64,000 nucleotides of DNA from Candidatus Brachybacter algidus (GTDB lineage Bacteria > Bacteroidota > Bacteroidia > Chitinophagales > Saprospiraceae). The stretch lies in NCBI GenBank assembly GCA_016711705.1, contig JADJSK010000006.1, forward strand, positions 139,003 to 203,002, read 5' to 3'. The first letter of the stretch is position 1, and each line of letters opens with the position of its first letter. Positions 8,793 through 18,586 of this stretch are shown here, piece by piece. The notes under the pieces were generated by a model. That model made no database searches. It had not been told where the DNA came from and saw only the letters and a list, made by a program, of their open reading frames with translations. The translations under genes were made by a program, and so were the position numbers.

Positions 8793-10439
8793 ATGCCTGA
8801 ATCAAATTGCCCTACTCATCCATTCAATAAAATAGCACTGAGCTTTTCAGGTGGAGGCTATCGCGCAGCATCATTTCATCTTGGCACCATGTCTTATTTG
8901 AACAGATTGAATTGGGGAGGCACTCCACTCCTCAATCAGGTCAAAATGATCTCGACTGTGTCTGGAGGTACGATTCCGGGAGTGATCTATGCACTGCAAA
9001 AACAAGAAGATAAAACTTTCGAAGAGATATATAACTTCTTATTAGACCGATTGGAAAATCTGGACCTCCTGAAGGAGAGTTTTATCAAACTAAGTACGGA
9101 AGGTATCTGGAATAACAAAACTAAGAGGCGTAATATCATCAATGCCTTCGCTGAGATTTACGATGAGCATTACACTTTCGGTAAGACACTCGAAGAATTC
9201 CGACATTTGGATTCTCATCTCGAAGCATTAGTATATAACAGCACAGAATTTAACAATGGTCTTAATTTTCGCTTCAGAAACAAAGGCAAATTCAATGGCA
9301 GTGCCCGGGTGATAGTTCCTTATGCGGTAGCAGTAGAAATTAAACTCTCTGATGTGCTTGCCTCTTCCTCTTGCTTTCCAGGCGGTTTTGAGCCCATGTT
9401 ATGGCCAAATGATTTTGTGCATGCTGATTCAATTAACTTGGAAAAACACGCCAAAAATAATAGAACTGTCGGCCTCATGGATGGCGGCATCTATGACAAT
9501 CAAGGGATTGAAAGTGTGTTGAAATACAATTCTAAAGTAGGTGAACCTTACTTTGACCTTGTCATTGTCTCTGATGTTTCCTCTCCTAATATGTCCAGTT
9601 TCAAAGCTACTAATGTTGATGATACTTGGTTTTCAAAGAGGACTTTTCAGGATTTCATCAAGTACAATGTGCGATTTAATTGGATATTACTTAGCGCTAT
9701 TATTGCTTTAATGTGCCCTCTAATTTTTGGTCTTGGCAATGAATTTTTACAAGGAATTTGCAGTGGTCTTGCATTTTCTCTAATCGCTGTGTTAATTTTT
9801 AAAGTTTGGGCAATCAAAAAAGTCAGTAACAAGATTAAATCATCAGTTGAAAAATTAGTCGGTCCTAATTTCGATTTTTACAAAAGCAAAATCGGTCCAC
9901 TTTCCATTGCAAGAGTGCCTTTCGGAACGCTTTCAGTTCTATTAAAAGATCGCATTTTTTCTCTATCTATTCTCATGCAGGAAGTGTTTTTAAAAGTGGT
10001 TCGCAGACTGAATTACAATAAATTATATGTGGACAACGATTACAAACTGCGCAGAATATCCACTTTGATCAAATGCCTGACAGAAGAAGATTTTCCAAAA
10101 TATAAAAGTAGTTTACCGGATAACTCCACCATTACCTATGATAATTTTGTTGGTCAAAGGATCGCACAGACGGTCGCTGAGGCATCTTCATTTGGCACTA
10201 CCCTTTGGTTTACAGAAACTGAAGGCATGAATAATGTATTACACAAGTTGGTCGCTACCGGTCAACTAACCATGTGTTTCAATATGATGATCTACCTAAA
10301 TAAATGGATCACGGATGACGATGGTAATTTCGATAGATTGTCTACAAAAGATCAGATTCAGATGCGGGAGATGTTGGAGCAATGTAAGGGGGATTGGGTG
10401 AGATTTAAAAAAGATCCTGAGTTTATGGTGGGGAGGTGA
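8793..10439 (+). CDS. Patatin-like phospholipase with a membrane hairpin
   Basis: A 548-residue protein. The oxyanion-hole motif FSGGGYRAASFHLG is at about 15-28, the nucleophile elbow ISTVSGGTIPG near 50-60 and the second catalytic residue in MDGGIYDNQG near 230, so a Ser-Asp lipid acyl hydrolase is likely. The elbow has TxSGG in place of the classical GxSxG. Two adjacent hydrophobic helices (about 293-345: WILLSAIIALMCPLIFGLG and the following SLIAVLIFKVW) would anchor it in a membrane. The gene is isolated between repeat-rich regions. Confidence 0.85.
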   Translation: MPESNCPTHPFNKIALSFSGGGYRAASFHLGTMSYLNRLNWGGTPLLNQVKMISTVSGGTIPGVIYALQKQEDKTFEEIYNFLLDRLENLDLLKESFIKLSTEGIWNNKTKRRNIINAFAEIYDEHYTFGKTLEEFRHLDSHLEALVYNSTEFNNGLNFRFRNKGKFNGSARVIVPYAVAVEIKLSDVLASSSCFPGGFEPMLWPNDFVHADSINLEKHAKNNRTVGLMDGGIYDNQGIESVLKYNSKVGEPYFDLVIVSDVSSPNMSSFKATNVDDTWFSKRTFQDFIKYNVRFNWILLSAIIALMCPLIFGLGNEFLQGICSGLAFSLIAVLIFKVWAIKKVSNKIKSSVEKLVGPNFDFYKSKIGPLSIARVPFGTLSVLLKDRIFSLSILMQEVFLKVVRRLNYNKLYVDNDYKLRRISTLIKCLTEEDFPKYKSSLPDNSTITYDNFVGQRIAQTVAEASSFGTTLWFTETEGMNNVLHKLVATGQLTMCFNMMIYLNKWITDDDGNFDRLSTKDQIQMREMLEQCKGDWVRFKKDPEFMVGR

Positions 10440-11660
10440 GCAGGTGAGAGGGTGAGAAGGTGAGAATGGTGTAAAACTTCATGATATAGTTCTTTTTGGT
10501 TAACCTTTTATATCACAAATGTAATATTGCAATATTACGATAAGCCAGTCATAATAACGCTTTTCATAATTCAAATTACCAATTACCAATTACTGATTGC
10601 CGATTACTGATACCACAATAATCAAGGCACTCAGCTCAATCTTCGCTCATTACCCATTACTCATTACCAATTACCTATGAAAAGTGAGAAGTTGAGAAGG
10701 TGAGAAGAGGGTAAAACTTCATGATATAGTTCTTTTTGGTTAACCTTTTATATCACAAATGTAATATTGCAATATTACAATAAGCCAGTCATAACAACGT
10801 TTTTCGTAATTTAAATTACCAATTACTGATTGCCGATTACTGATACCACTATAATCAAGGCACTCAGCCCAATCTTCGCTCATTACTCATTGCCCATTAC
10901 TCATTACCTATGAAAAGTGAGAAGGTGAGAAGGTGAGAAGGGTGTAAAACTTCATGATACAGTTCTTTTTGGTTAACCTTTTATATCACAAATGTAATAT
11001 TGCAATATTACGATAAGCCAGTCATAACAACACTTTTCGTAATTCAAATTACCAATTACCAATTACTGATTACTGATAAAATAAAACAGCTTGCCAATCT
11101 TCGAGCAAATTACCCATTACCCAATATCATGATACAGTTCTTTTTTGTTAACCTTTTATATCACAAATGTAATATTGCAATATTACGATAAGCCAGTCAT
11201 AACAACACTTTTCGTAATTCGAATTACCAATTATCAATTACTGATTACTGATAAAATATAACAGCTTGCCAATCTTCGAGCAAATTACCCATTACTCAAC
11301 ATCATGATATATTCTTTTTGGTTAACCTTTTATATCACAAATGTAATATTGCAATATTACGATAAGCCAGTCATAACAACACTTTTCGTAATTCGAATTA
11401 CCAATTACTGATTACCAATTACACCTTATAATCAAGGCACTAAGCCCAATCTTCGCTCATTACTCATTACCCATTACCTATGAAAAGTGAGAAAGTGAGA
11501 AGGTGGAGAAAGCGAACAGCGAGCGGCGAACAGCGAACAGTATGTCCAAGATGGAAATCTTTCACCTAATTTGTTAGATTAGTTAAATGCGTGAACATTA
11601 CTCATTACCCATTACTTATTTAAAGAGCGTCCCATTCAACATTCAACATTCAACATTCCT
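10440..11660. repeat. Repeat block: five higher-order units, each with an 18-bp palindrome
   Basis: About 1.2 kb without genes. A conserved core of about 80 bp (TTCATGATA, then GGTTAACC, then the palindrome, then GATAAGCCAGTCATAACAAC) occurs five times. The palindrome GTAATATTGCAATATTAC lies at 10521-10538, 10761-10778, 10994-11011, 11169-11186 and 11343-11360, i.e. spacings of 240, 233, 175 and 174 bp. Between cores are degenerate heptamers of the ATTACCN type and octamers of the GTGAGAAG type. Copies 2 and 1 differ by few bases. Confidence 0.92.
11514..11659. repeat. Heptamer arrays GCGAACA and CATTCAA
   Basis: 11514-11541 is a run of about four GCGAACA-like units; 11596-11622 has ATTACTC/ATTACCC units; 11633-11659 is CATTCAA repeated three times plus a partial unit. 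All have a period of seven. The last array abuts the stop codon of the TonB-dependent receptor gene. Confidence 0.8.
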
Positions 11661-14186
11661 TCACAGGTCCATCCTCAACTTCAGATTAAATCTCCTTGAT
11701 GTCAGATTGACGGGGAAGAAATAATAAATGTTGTTAAAGTCTTTTACCCAATTGACTGATGCGACGTTCTGAACATCCATTAGGTTAAATACTTCTAAAC
11801 TTATCCAGGTCTTTCGAGTGAATTTGAATAAATTATGTGGCTTTTCATCGCGATTTATTTCGTCCCAAAGTTGGTAGGAAAATCCAATGTCAACTCTCTG
11901 ATAAGTCTTGAACCTAACTGCATTTCTTTGGACTAAATTCTCGCCAGGAGGTCCGAAAGGCAGTCCTGACCCAAAGTTTAACTGCAAGTGAGTCCTGAAA
12001 TTTTTGTTTTTAGGTAAATAATCCTGAAAGTACAATGACCCTGCAAATATCCTTGAAGTCGGTCTAGGTACATAGTCCACAGGTTGGCCGGTAACATCCT
12101 TATGCTGTACGCCATATATTTTTTCCTTTGTATCAAGGAAAGATAGATTTAACCAACTTTCAAAACCTGAAACAAATTCACCATTGATCCTGAAATCAAT
12201 TCCCTTTGCATATCCTTTGCTGTCATTATTTCCACTATATCTCACGCGTACATTGTCCACATTATAAGATATTTGATCCCAAAGATCTTTATAATATACC
12301 TCAGCAACGATCTTTAATTTGACAGGTTCCTTCTTTCCTGCGATAAAATCATAAGTTATTCCTCCAATGACTTGAGCAGATTTTTGAGACTTGATATTTG
12401 TATTCAAAGTCCCATCCAATCGCCGCATTTCACGATAGAATGGCTGCTGTTGATATATTCCTCCTGCCACCTTATACGTGATAGGATTTTCTCTACCCAA
12501 AGGCCTAACCAGAAACTGTGCCCTTGGCGAAACTATAAATTCATCATTGAAGCTCCAATAACCCACTCTTGCTCCGATGGTCGTTTGAATTTCATATTTA
12601 CTTAATTTCTTATAGGTAAATGTCTCTTGACCAAAAGCTGTAAATCTGGTCGAAGACACATCATTGACTGATTTTATCACACTTGCCAACTGATATTCTT
12701 CCTCTGCATTGGGCAATGAATAGCCGGCACTATCTGTCCTTGCCCACTCGTTGAGCCTATCTTTGAAATGTTCCTGCTGTACCTTGATGCCTCCATAAAG
12801 AAAATGTGAAGTTTCATATCCTTTGTCATCATTAAACCTTGGGATCTCAATACCCGCCTTTAATTCACCATTGAGGATGATATTTTGCAATCTGTTTCTG
12901 GCAAAGCTGTGTTGCACTCCATTGCCCAGCACTCCAATCTCTTTCGGCTTACCACCTTCCAGATCTAGTTCGAGCTTTGTCACCTGGAAATAGGATAAAA
13001 TGTCAAACGCTTCCACCTCATCTGCATTATATACAGAAGTCAGAAACTTTACAAAGGAAGGATTTTGTTTTTTGGCTGGGACAAAATTGAGTGCCAGGCC
13101 ACCCATATTGTTTTTAAATTTGTCATCTTCCTTACCCTCAAAGTCCGCACTGAATTTGTTTGGAAAGAAGAATCCTCCAGTCACCACCTCAGATTCTGTC
13201 GGTGTAAAATTATATTTAGCCTGATTGATATTCCCAATCAATGCAAGTTGCCAATTCGGTTTAAAATCATAGGTCACATATGCCTGAAGATCAATGAAAT
13301 TGGGCAAGTATTCACCTTTGGTGTCCAGTGAACCAAGGATATATCTAGTGGTTTTGTATCTCGCACCCAGTAGATACCTAACCTTGCCACCTTGTTTCTT
13401 TATAGGTTTAAAACTTCCTTCCAAATGTGCTGAAGCACCCAACATACTAGCCATGAATGAACCCCTTGTTTCTTCAGGTCTTTTATACTTGATATCTAAT
13501 ACCGATGACAATTTATCGCCATATTTTGCTTCAAAACCACCACTGGAGAAAGCCAAATCACGAATCAAATCAATATTCGGAAAGGAAAGCCCTTCTTGCT
13601 GACCTGCGCGGATCAGCTGTGGTCGAAAGATCTCAAAATCATTGACATACACTAAATTTTCATCATAATTTCCACCACGTACATTGTATTGTGAGGTTAA
13701 TTCTCCACCTGATCCTGAAGTCGTACCAAGAGCGATCGAAGGCAATAAACTTTCAAGATTGCCGGATACGGAAGGCAGTAATTTGAATTCCTGTACATTG
13801 GCCCGGACCATATTTTTGTCCCCAATAGATTCTGCATATATAGTCACACCCTTACCTGCATCTTTGAGATTGAGACTAATATCAAGCTTCTTTACTTCCC
13901 CATCTTTTACAGGGTCCAGCTGTACACTCGCCAGATCGTAACCCACTCTGCGGATGATGACAACAAGACTGACACCAGGATTAACGGACAACTGGAAAAA
14001 TCCATTTTCATCTGTTTCTACTCCTTTTTGAAGAGACTTTTCATAGACAAGTGCGCCTTCTACACCCTCTTTTGTTACCTCATCTTTGACATAGCCTATG
14101 ATGTAAGTGTTGCTTTCCTGAGCATTGGCACGAAAAAATTGAAGTAAAAAAATGGTCAATAAAATGACACGAGTATAAAAAGTCAT
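11661..14186 (-). CDS. TonB-dependent outer-membrane receptor
   Basis: An 841-residue outer-membrane protein. Seen in order: a signal peptide (to about residue 22, RANA); a carboxypeptidase-regulatory-like beta-sandwich (GYVKDEVTKEGVEGALVY, about 28-110); a plug domain with YNVRGGNYDENLVYVND near 165-185; then a long beta-barrel rich in alternating aromatic strands up to the last residues NLKLRMDL. It should import a ligand using TonB/ExbBD energy. No SusD partner is adjacent, so a polysaccharide role is not indicated; the substrate is unknown. Confidence 0.9.
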   Translation of the reverse strand: MTFYTRVILLTIFLLQFFRANAQESNTYIIGYVKDEVTKEGVEGALVYEKSLQKGVETDENGFFQLSVNPGVSLVVIIRRVGYDLASVQLDPVKDGEVKKLDISLNLKDAGKGVTIYAESIGDKNMVRANVQEFKLLPSVSGNLESLLPSIALGTTSGSGGELTSQYNVRGGNYDENLVYVNDFEIFRPQLIRAGQQEGLSFPNIDLIRDLAFSSGGFEAKYGDKLSSVLDIKYKRPEETRGSFMASMLGASAHLEGSFKPIKKQGGKVRYLLGARYKTTRYILGSLDTKGEYLPNFIDLQAYVTYDFKPNWQLALIGNINQAKYNFTPTESEVVTGGFFFPNKFSADFEGKEDDKFKNNMGGLALNFVPAKKQNPSFVKFLTSVYNADEVEAFDILSYFQVTKLELDLEGGKPKEIGVLGNGVQHSFARNRLQNIILNGELKAGIEIPRFNDDKGYETSHFLYGGIKVQQEHFKDRLNEWARTDSAGYSLPNAEEEYQLASVIKSVNDVSSTRFTAFGQETFTYKKLSKYEIQTTIGARVGYWSFNDEFIVSPRAQFLVRPLGRENPITYKVAGGIYQQQPFYREMRRLDGTLNTNIKSQKSAQVIGGITYDFIAGKKEPVKLKIVAEVYYKDLWDQISYNVDNVRVRYSGNNDSKGYAKGIDFRINGEFVSGFESWLNLSFLDTKEKIYGVQHKDVTGQPVDYVPRPTSRIFAGSLYFQDYLPKNKNFRTHLQLNFGSGLPFGPPGENLVQRNAVRFKTYQRVDIGFSYQLWDEINRDEKPHNLFKFTRKTWISLEVFNLMDVQNVASVNWVKDFNNIYYFFPVNLTSRRFNLKLRMDL

Positions 14187-14219
14187 CCAGATAATTTTTT
14201 TGAACAGGATTAGAAGGGA

Positions 14220-14894
14220 TTATCTAACCTCTATATTGTGTGATGTGACGGTTTTTAACAAATGAATTGTCTCAGTTGGATTTTCTGAAGAAAAGACCGT
14301 GTTTCCGGCTACTAAAACATTTGCCCCTACTTCTATTAATTTGCCGGCATTTGAAAGACTGACGCCACCATCTACTTCGATAAGGGTTTTAGCGTTTCTA
14401 CGATAAATCATTTCCGATAACTCTCTTACTTTCTCGTATGTTCTCGGAATGAATGACTGCCCACCAAATCCTGGATTGACTGACATCAAGATGACGAGGT
14501 CCAGATCTTCAATTATTTCTGACAATGCGCTGACCGGAGTATGTGGATTAATAGCTACTCCTGCCATTGCTCCTGTATGCTTTATTTGTTGGATGACTCG
14601 ATGAAGATGCACACATGCTTCATAATGAACGGTGATATTGTCAGCGCCGGCATCACGCCATTGTTCGATATATTTTTCGGGATTGACAGTCATCAAATGC
14701 AAATCCAACGGCTTTTCAGCCAGTTGATTGATGGCGTCAATGACAATAAAGCCCATCGTAATGTTAGGAACAAAAACACCGTCCATGACGTCGAGATGAA
14801 ACCAAGCTGCTTCACTTTTATTCACCATTTCAATTTCATCAGCCAATTTCGTAAAATCAGCTGAAAGCATTGACGGGGCTATAAGTCTATTCAT
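14220..14894 (-). CDS. rpe: Ribulose-phosphate 3-epimerase
   Basis: A 224-residue TIM-barrel enzyme interconverting ribulose 5-phosphate and xylulose 5-phosphate in the pentose phosphate pathway. Family signatures are clear: IAPSMLSADF at the start, the metal/catalytic HLDVMDGVFVPN (His and Asp), MTVNPEKYI, VNPGFGGQSFI for phosphate binding, and the catalytic EVDGGVS. Length is normal. It lies 33 bp upstream of the receptor gene on the same strand and could be cotranscribed. Confidence 0.96.
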   Translation of the reverse strand: MNRLIAPSMLSADFTKLADEIEMVNKSEAAWFHLDVMDGVFVPNITMGFIVIDAINQLAEKPLDLHLMTVNPEKYIEQWRDAGADNITVHYEACVHLHRVIQQIKHTGAMAGVAINPHTPVSALSEIIEDLDLVILMSVNPGFGGQSFIPRTYEKVRELSEMIYRRNAKTLIEVDGGVSLSNAGKLIEVGANVLVAGNTVFSSENPTETIHLLKTVTSHNIEVR

Positions 14895-15340
14895 TGTTCT
14901 TTTATTTTTATGGGCGTGAAGATAAGGTATTTGTATGGAAGATAATGGGTGATGGAAAAAAGAGTTTATAGAGTTAGAAGTAAGACGATTTTATGATAAG
15001 AATTTGGGTTATGAGATTTAGAACGAATCAATTAGTAGCACGAATATTTTTTGGTGTAAAATAGGTCTGGATTTATGTAGCCATCTGAGAGTATGTTTTC
15101 ATTTATCCTAAATTGTAAGTAAACGTTAATCTTTACGCAGTTTCGCCATTCTTATTAAAAGTAATACTATTATTTCCCAGATCCGGTAGCCAACATCCTT
15201 CAACTTCAAGCTATAATCTCCATTGCAAATAATCAAAACAATCTTCGCCTCATTTTCAATTTTCAATTCTCTTTTCCTAAGAATTCAAACTACTCTAGTC
15301 ACTAATAAGAAGTCAACAACCAACAGCCGAAACAACGCAT
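14895..15340. other. Intergenic region
   Basis: About 445 bp with no supported gene. It contains a weak heptamer-like stretch (TTTTCAA units at about 15250-15276). Nothing else was recognised. Confidence 0.5.
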
Positions 15341-15742
15341 CTACAATGATTCCAGCGTTTTAAAGAATTGGATATGTTGCTTTTTAAAGATTTTTTGCAT
15401 CATTTTTTTAACAGGTAGTGGTGTTTCCATATGGATCTTCTCTTTGATGAGGCTATGAGGGCCAATTTTACTAATTTCAAAAACCATTTCAATCTTGGTT
15501 ACTTTCATCACGATGGCCTTAATCGTCACGCTCATGCCATCTTGGCCTAATATTACTTGCGCAGGATACGTGAATGACCAGGGAACTGGCCCTATTTGAA
15601 GTGTCTCATACACTATAAAATGTTGCCTTCCCAATGGTTTGATCTTAGAGATCACAGGATGTATAGAGGCGAATTTATCCATGTCGGTGAGATAGTCGAG
15701 AATGAATTCAATAGATTTTGAAGATGTATGTTCAAGTTGCAT
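15341..15742 (-). CDS. SRPBCC/START-like domain protein
   Basis: A 133-residue protein fitting a single START-like ligand-binding fold: an N-terminal strand, two short helices (FILDYLTDMDKFASIHP), a beta-sheet and a long C-terminal helix (MMQKIFKKQHIQFFKTLES). Such proteins bind hydrophobic molecules or act in polyketide or stress contexts; no active-site motif is evident. The stop lies in a group of closely packed minus-strand genes, 4 bp after the EamA gene. Confidence 0.65.
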   Translation of the reverse strand: MQLEHTSSKSIEFILDYLTDMDKFASIHPVISKIKPLGRQHFIVYETLQIGPVPWSFTYPAQVILGQDGMSVTIKAIVMKVTKIEMVFEISKIGPHSLIKEKIHMETPLPVKKMMQKIFKKQHIQFFKTLESL

Positions 15743-15746
15743 ATTT

Positions 15747-16163
15747 TTATTTTAGGATCAACACTATTGTTCCTCCAATGATAAGTGCAGCACCAAGTCC
15801 GGTTTTCCAGGTCAGGGATTCTCCAAGAAAGACTGCCGCTATAATGATGGTCAATGCAAGACTTAGTTTATCCACGGCTGCTACCTGAGATACCTTGCCC
15901 ATTTGTAACGCTTTGAAATAAAAGATCCATGAAAGTCCGGTGGCAATTCCAGAGAAACCCAGGAAAAACCAAGTATTTCTGCTTAAGTTTCCAATGTCCT
16001 TTGCTTCGTTTCTAAAAAATACGATCAACCAGATCATCACCAATACCACTATTGTTCTAATAGCTGTCCCCAGGTTTGAATTGACATTTTGCATACCAAC
16101 TTTGGCAAATATGGCAGTAAGGGCAGCAAATAAAGCAGAAAGTAAAGCATAAATCCACCACAT
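15747..16163 (-). CDS. EamA-type small transporter
   Basis: A 138-residue membrane protein with a single EamA domain of about four to five helices, starting MWWIYALLSALFAALTAIFA and ending GAALIIGGTIVLILK. Full DMT exporters have two EamA repeats; single-repeat members exist and probably dimerise. The YFKALQMGKVSQVAAVDKLS segment is typical. Substrate unknown. The gene lies in a minus-strand cluster with a LysE-type exporter. Confidence 0.8.
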   Translation of the reverse strand: MWWIYALLSALFAALTAIFAKVGMQNVNSNLGTAIRTIVVLVMIWLIVFFRNEAKDIGNLSRNTWFFLGFSGIATGLSWIFYFKALQMGKVSQVAAVDKLSLALTIIIAAVFLGESLTWKTGLGAALIIGGTIVLILK

Positions 16164-16193
16164 AAGAAAGCGTTTTATAAATATGTAAGATGA

Positions 16194-16781
16194 TCAGCTC
16201 TTAAACAGTTCCCACGTCATATACAAAGCTGTAACAAGGCATATTATCCCAACAATCTTTTTTATAATATGCAAATTTAGTTTTATTAGACTGATGAGTT
16301 TATTTCCGTATACCACGTAGATCATCAACATGCAAAAGGCCCCGAGTACATTAAATGCTGCAAAAAACAATAAAGATCCGATATCTCCATTGATGATTTG
16401 ATTCTCTATTAGGATGATGCCCCAGAACAGCCAGAATGGCACTTGTTGTGGATGTATTATGGCTGACCAGTATCCACGCCTTATAATGTTCTTACGCTCT
16501 GTTTCTATATCTTTTGGTTTTTCAAACAGCGCCCAAAAACCGAGAATGAGAAGAAAAGCTATGGCAATATATTGAGCGATTATGATGACCTTTGGATAAA
16601 TCATGAGATATTGCATGAAATATAATGATCCGAAACAGTAAATGAATTCAAAAGTCAAAATGACAACAAGATATTTGGTCAATGCTGATTTATTGCCATG
16701 TTTAGCGAGTTCCAATACTCCAAGATTAATATTGGCGATCATCAGATAACCCCAGAATCCAAGTAAAAAGCTGATGATCAT
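16194..16781 (-). CDS. LysE-family exporter-like membrane protein
   Basis: A 195-residue protein with about six hydrophobic segments. Its N-terminus (GFWGYLMIANINLGVLEL) and central HPQQVPFWLFWG segment resemble LysE/RhtB amino-acid exporters. Its ATG overlaps the ATP-grasp gene stop by 4 bases (16778-16781), so the two are translationally coupled. An ATP-grasp ligase next to an exporter could make and release a small peptide-like product (inference). Confidence 0.65.
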   Translation of the reverse strand: MIISFLLGFWGYLMIANINLGVLELAKHGNKSALTKYLVVILTFEFIYCFGSLYFMQYLMIYPKVIIIAQYIAIAFLLILGFWALFEKPKDIETERKNIIRRGYWSAIIHPQQVPFWLFWGIILIENQIINGDIGSLLFFAAFNVLGAFCMLMIYVVYGNKLISLIKLNLHIIKKIVGIICLVTALYMTWELFKS

Positions 16782-17836
16782 GAGGCTGAATTTACTTTTA
16801 ACTTATAAGCCTTTTGTCTTCTTAATAGATCTCTGAATTCAGCAATAGTCATAAATTTTTCACCTTTCCGTGCATTGGCCATACTTACTTCCCAAAGCTT
16901 TTTGTAATGAAAGAAAATATCTTTTTGTCCTTTCAATAGTGGATAATCCGGCTGGTAAATATGAGCAGGCTCTGCACCTGCACCATTAAGTTCTACAATA
17001 GCAATGTTTTTTCCTGCCTTCAAATCTTCCAGGCTTTGACATTTTAAGTCGTAACGTCCATAATAAAAGCCATCTATTTGTTTGCTTATATGGTCAAATA
17101 CATCTATTAATGACTCATCAATGATATGATTATAATCAAAAAAAGTGGCGCCCCGGCAATGATTGCCAAGTGGTACTAATAACTTTTCTTCACCAATTAG
17201 CAAAACGCTGTCCATTTCTGCTGCATGTTGTTCTTTCAAGGCATCTAACCGGAGCAAGGCTCTAGGGTTGGCCATGATTAGCTCTTTCAATGTACTTTTT
17301 CCGTTGCCATTCGCTTTAAGCAATTCTTTAAAGCAAACGGACGATACAGTTCCTCTCTCCTGATCAGGAAGTCTGTAATAAAAGACACTTAACTCAACGG
17401 GCATGTCCACAAATGATTGAATAAGAAAGTCCACCGGGCTTTTTTGAATATAAACTTTCAATTGCTCTGCCGATTCAATTTTTTTAATTGCCCAGCCGCG
17501 TTCTCCGCGATCAGGTTTGGCAATGAATGGGTATTTAATTCCAGAATTTTCAAGGGCTATAAATGTATCTTCTACTGTATCATTTTCTGAAACAAAGATT
17601 GTTTTTGGGAAATATTGGGGCGGTATTAATTTGAAAATGCTCCACTTTGACTCAAACATCATGCCGCCGGACTCTATGGTAGGATTGGACGTCGACCAAA
17701 AGAAAAAGGAACCGGCACGTGCAGATAGATATATGTAATAAATGGAAAGTGGAAAATAAACTACTGACATCGGCCAGTATTCCCAATGCAGAAGCTTGAT
17801 TAAAAATGGATTGCTGTTGATAATCCTTCTAATCAT
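16778..17836 (-). CDS. ATP-grasp ligase-like protein
   Basis: About 352 residues from the ATG at 17836 (the frame also has a TTG one codon earlier). A hydrophobic stretch near the N-terminus (YWPMSVVYFPLSIYYIYLS) precedes an ATP-grasp domain: YPFIAKPDRGERGWAIKKI for nucleotide binding, LIQSFVDMPVELSVFYYR, and the metal-binding tail YYGRYDLKC followed by IVELNGAGAEP. It is related to the D-Ala-D-Ala ligase superfamily, but the acceptor is unknown. It overlaps the LysE-like gene. Confidence 0.75.
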   Translation of the reverse strand: MIRRIINSNPFLIKLLHWEYWPMSVVYFPLSIYYIYLSARAGSFFFWSTSNPTIESGGMMFESKWSIFKLIPPQYFPKTIFVSENDTVEDTFIALENSGIKYPFIAKPDRGERGWAIKKIESAEQLKVYIQKSPVDFLIQSFVDMPVELSVFYYRLPDQERGTVSSVCFKELLKANGNGKSTLKELIMANPRALLRLDALKEQHAAEMDSVLLIGEEKLLVPLGNHCRGATFFDYNHIIDESLIDVFDHISKQIDGFYYGRYDLKCQSLEDLKAGKNIAIVELNGAGAEPAHIYQPDYPLLKGQKDIFFHYKKLWEVSMANARKGEKFMTIAEFRDLLRRQKAYKLKVNSAS

Positions 17837-17866
17837 CAAATTACGGAATAATTAAAAGGATAGGTT

Positions 17867-18586
17867 TCAATGAATTTCATGTGGCTGCTGTTTAATATTG
17901 AGATACGTTTCAAATGTATTTTGATTGACTAAGTCATGATAAACCATTTCAAAATTAGCACCATTATGATGTATTGTCGTGATGCTGATAGTCTTGACCT
18001 GTGGTCGGTCCAGTATTATTTTTGGACTATCCTGAATCTCATCTTTGTGCCAGGCAATTATCTTTTCTTTCTGTTCGATGAACATTTGAATATTAGATAG
18101 GAAATATTCAGCTCTTGATTCAGCTACCTTTTGTTCGTATAAAGTCGAGGATGACCAATTGTGCGGCACATCTTTATCTAAAATTTCTACATGTTTTTTT
18201 ACTTCATCCCAGCGGAAGACCTTGATGTTTTCCTGATCAATGATTATCAAAGTAAAAGGTTCGATCTCGTGAAAATCTGAAGCTTCAAAACAAGCTATTG
18301 CATCAATATTTGTAAGGAATTCAAGAGTAACTTTACCTCTACTTTTGCGGTACAATGGTTTTTTTACATGATTTTCAAAAGCACCATTCATTAGACAAAC
18401 CATTCTGCCGGCTTCATTGATGCCGATCCAGGTGCCTTTGACCGTCGCGTCGATGGGTGCCATTATTTTGACACCATCAATTTCCATCGGCTCCGGTTGA
18501 AATGTGGCAGCTCTGAGTGGACTTTCGTCGCGGTTATTGACTACGAAAAAGCCTTGTTTAAGAGGAAGGTAACTCAGCGTGCACAT
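17867..18586 (-). CDS. NRDE/TANGO2-family protein
   Basis: About 239 residues when started at the ATG at 18586. That start puts Cys at position 2 (MCTLSYLP), as in the NRDE family, where this residue is thought to become an N-terminal nucleophile. The signature NNRDES follows, then GTWIGINEAGRMVCLMNG. TANGO2-like proteins are of uncertain function (heme or lipid handling has been proposed for eukaryotic members). The 5' end overlaps the DinB-like gene by 29 bases. Confidence 0.85.
   Translation of the reverse strand: MCTLSYLPLKQGFFVVNNRDESPLRAATFQPEPMEIDGVKIMAPIDATVKGTWIGINEAGRMVCLMNGAFENHVKKPLYRKSRGKVTLEFLTNIDAIACFEASDFHEIEPFTLIIIDQENIKVFRWDEVKKHVEILDKDVPHNWSSSTLYEQKVAESRAEYFLSNIQMFIEQKEKIIAWHKDEIQDSPKIILDRPQVKTISITTIHHNGANFEMVYHDLVNQNTFETYLNIKQQPHEIH

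Noticed and set aside
11000..11191. Small plus-strand frame in the repeat block
   Set aside because: It is made from the intergenic repeats and has no independent support.
10440..11400. CRISPR array
   Set aside because: Repeats are about 80 bp with spacings of 174-240 bp, spacers are low-complexity and related to one another, and no cas genes are present.
13065..13602. Several plus-strand frames opposite the TonB-dependent receptor
   Set aside because: They are complementary-strand shadows of the receptor gene, with no signals of their own.
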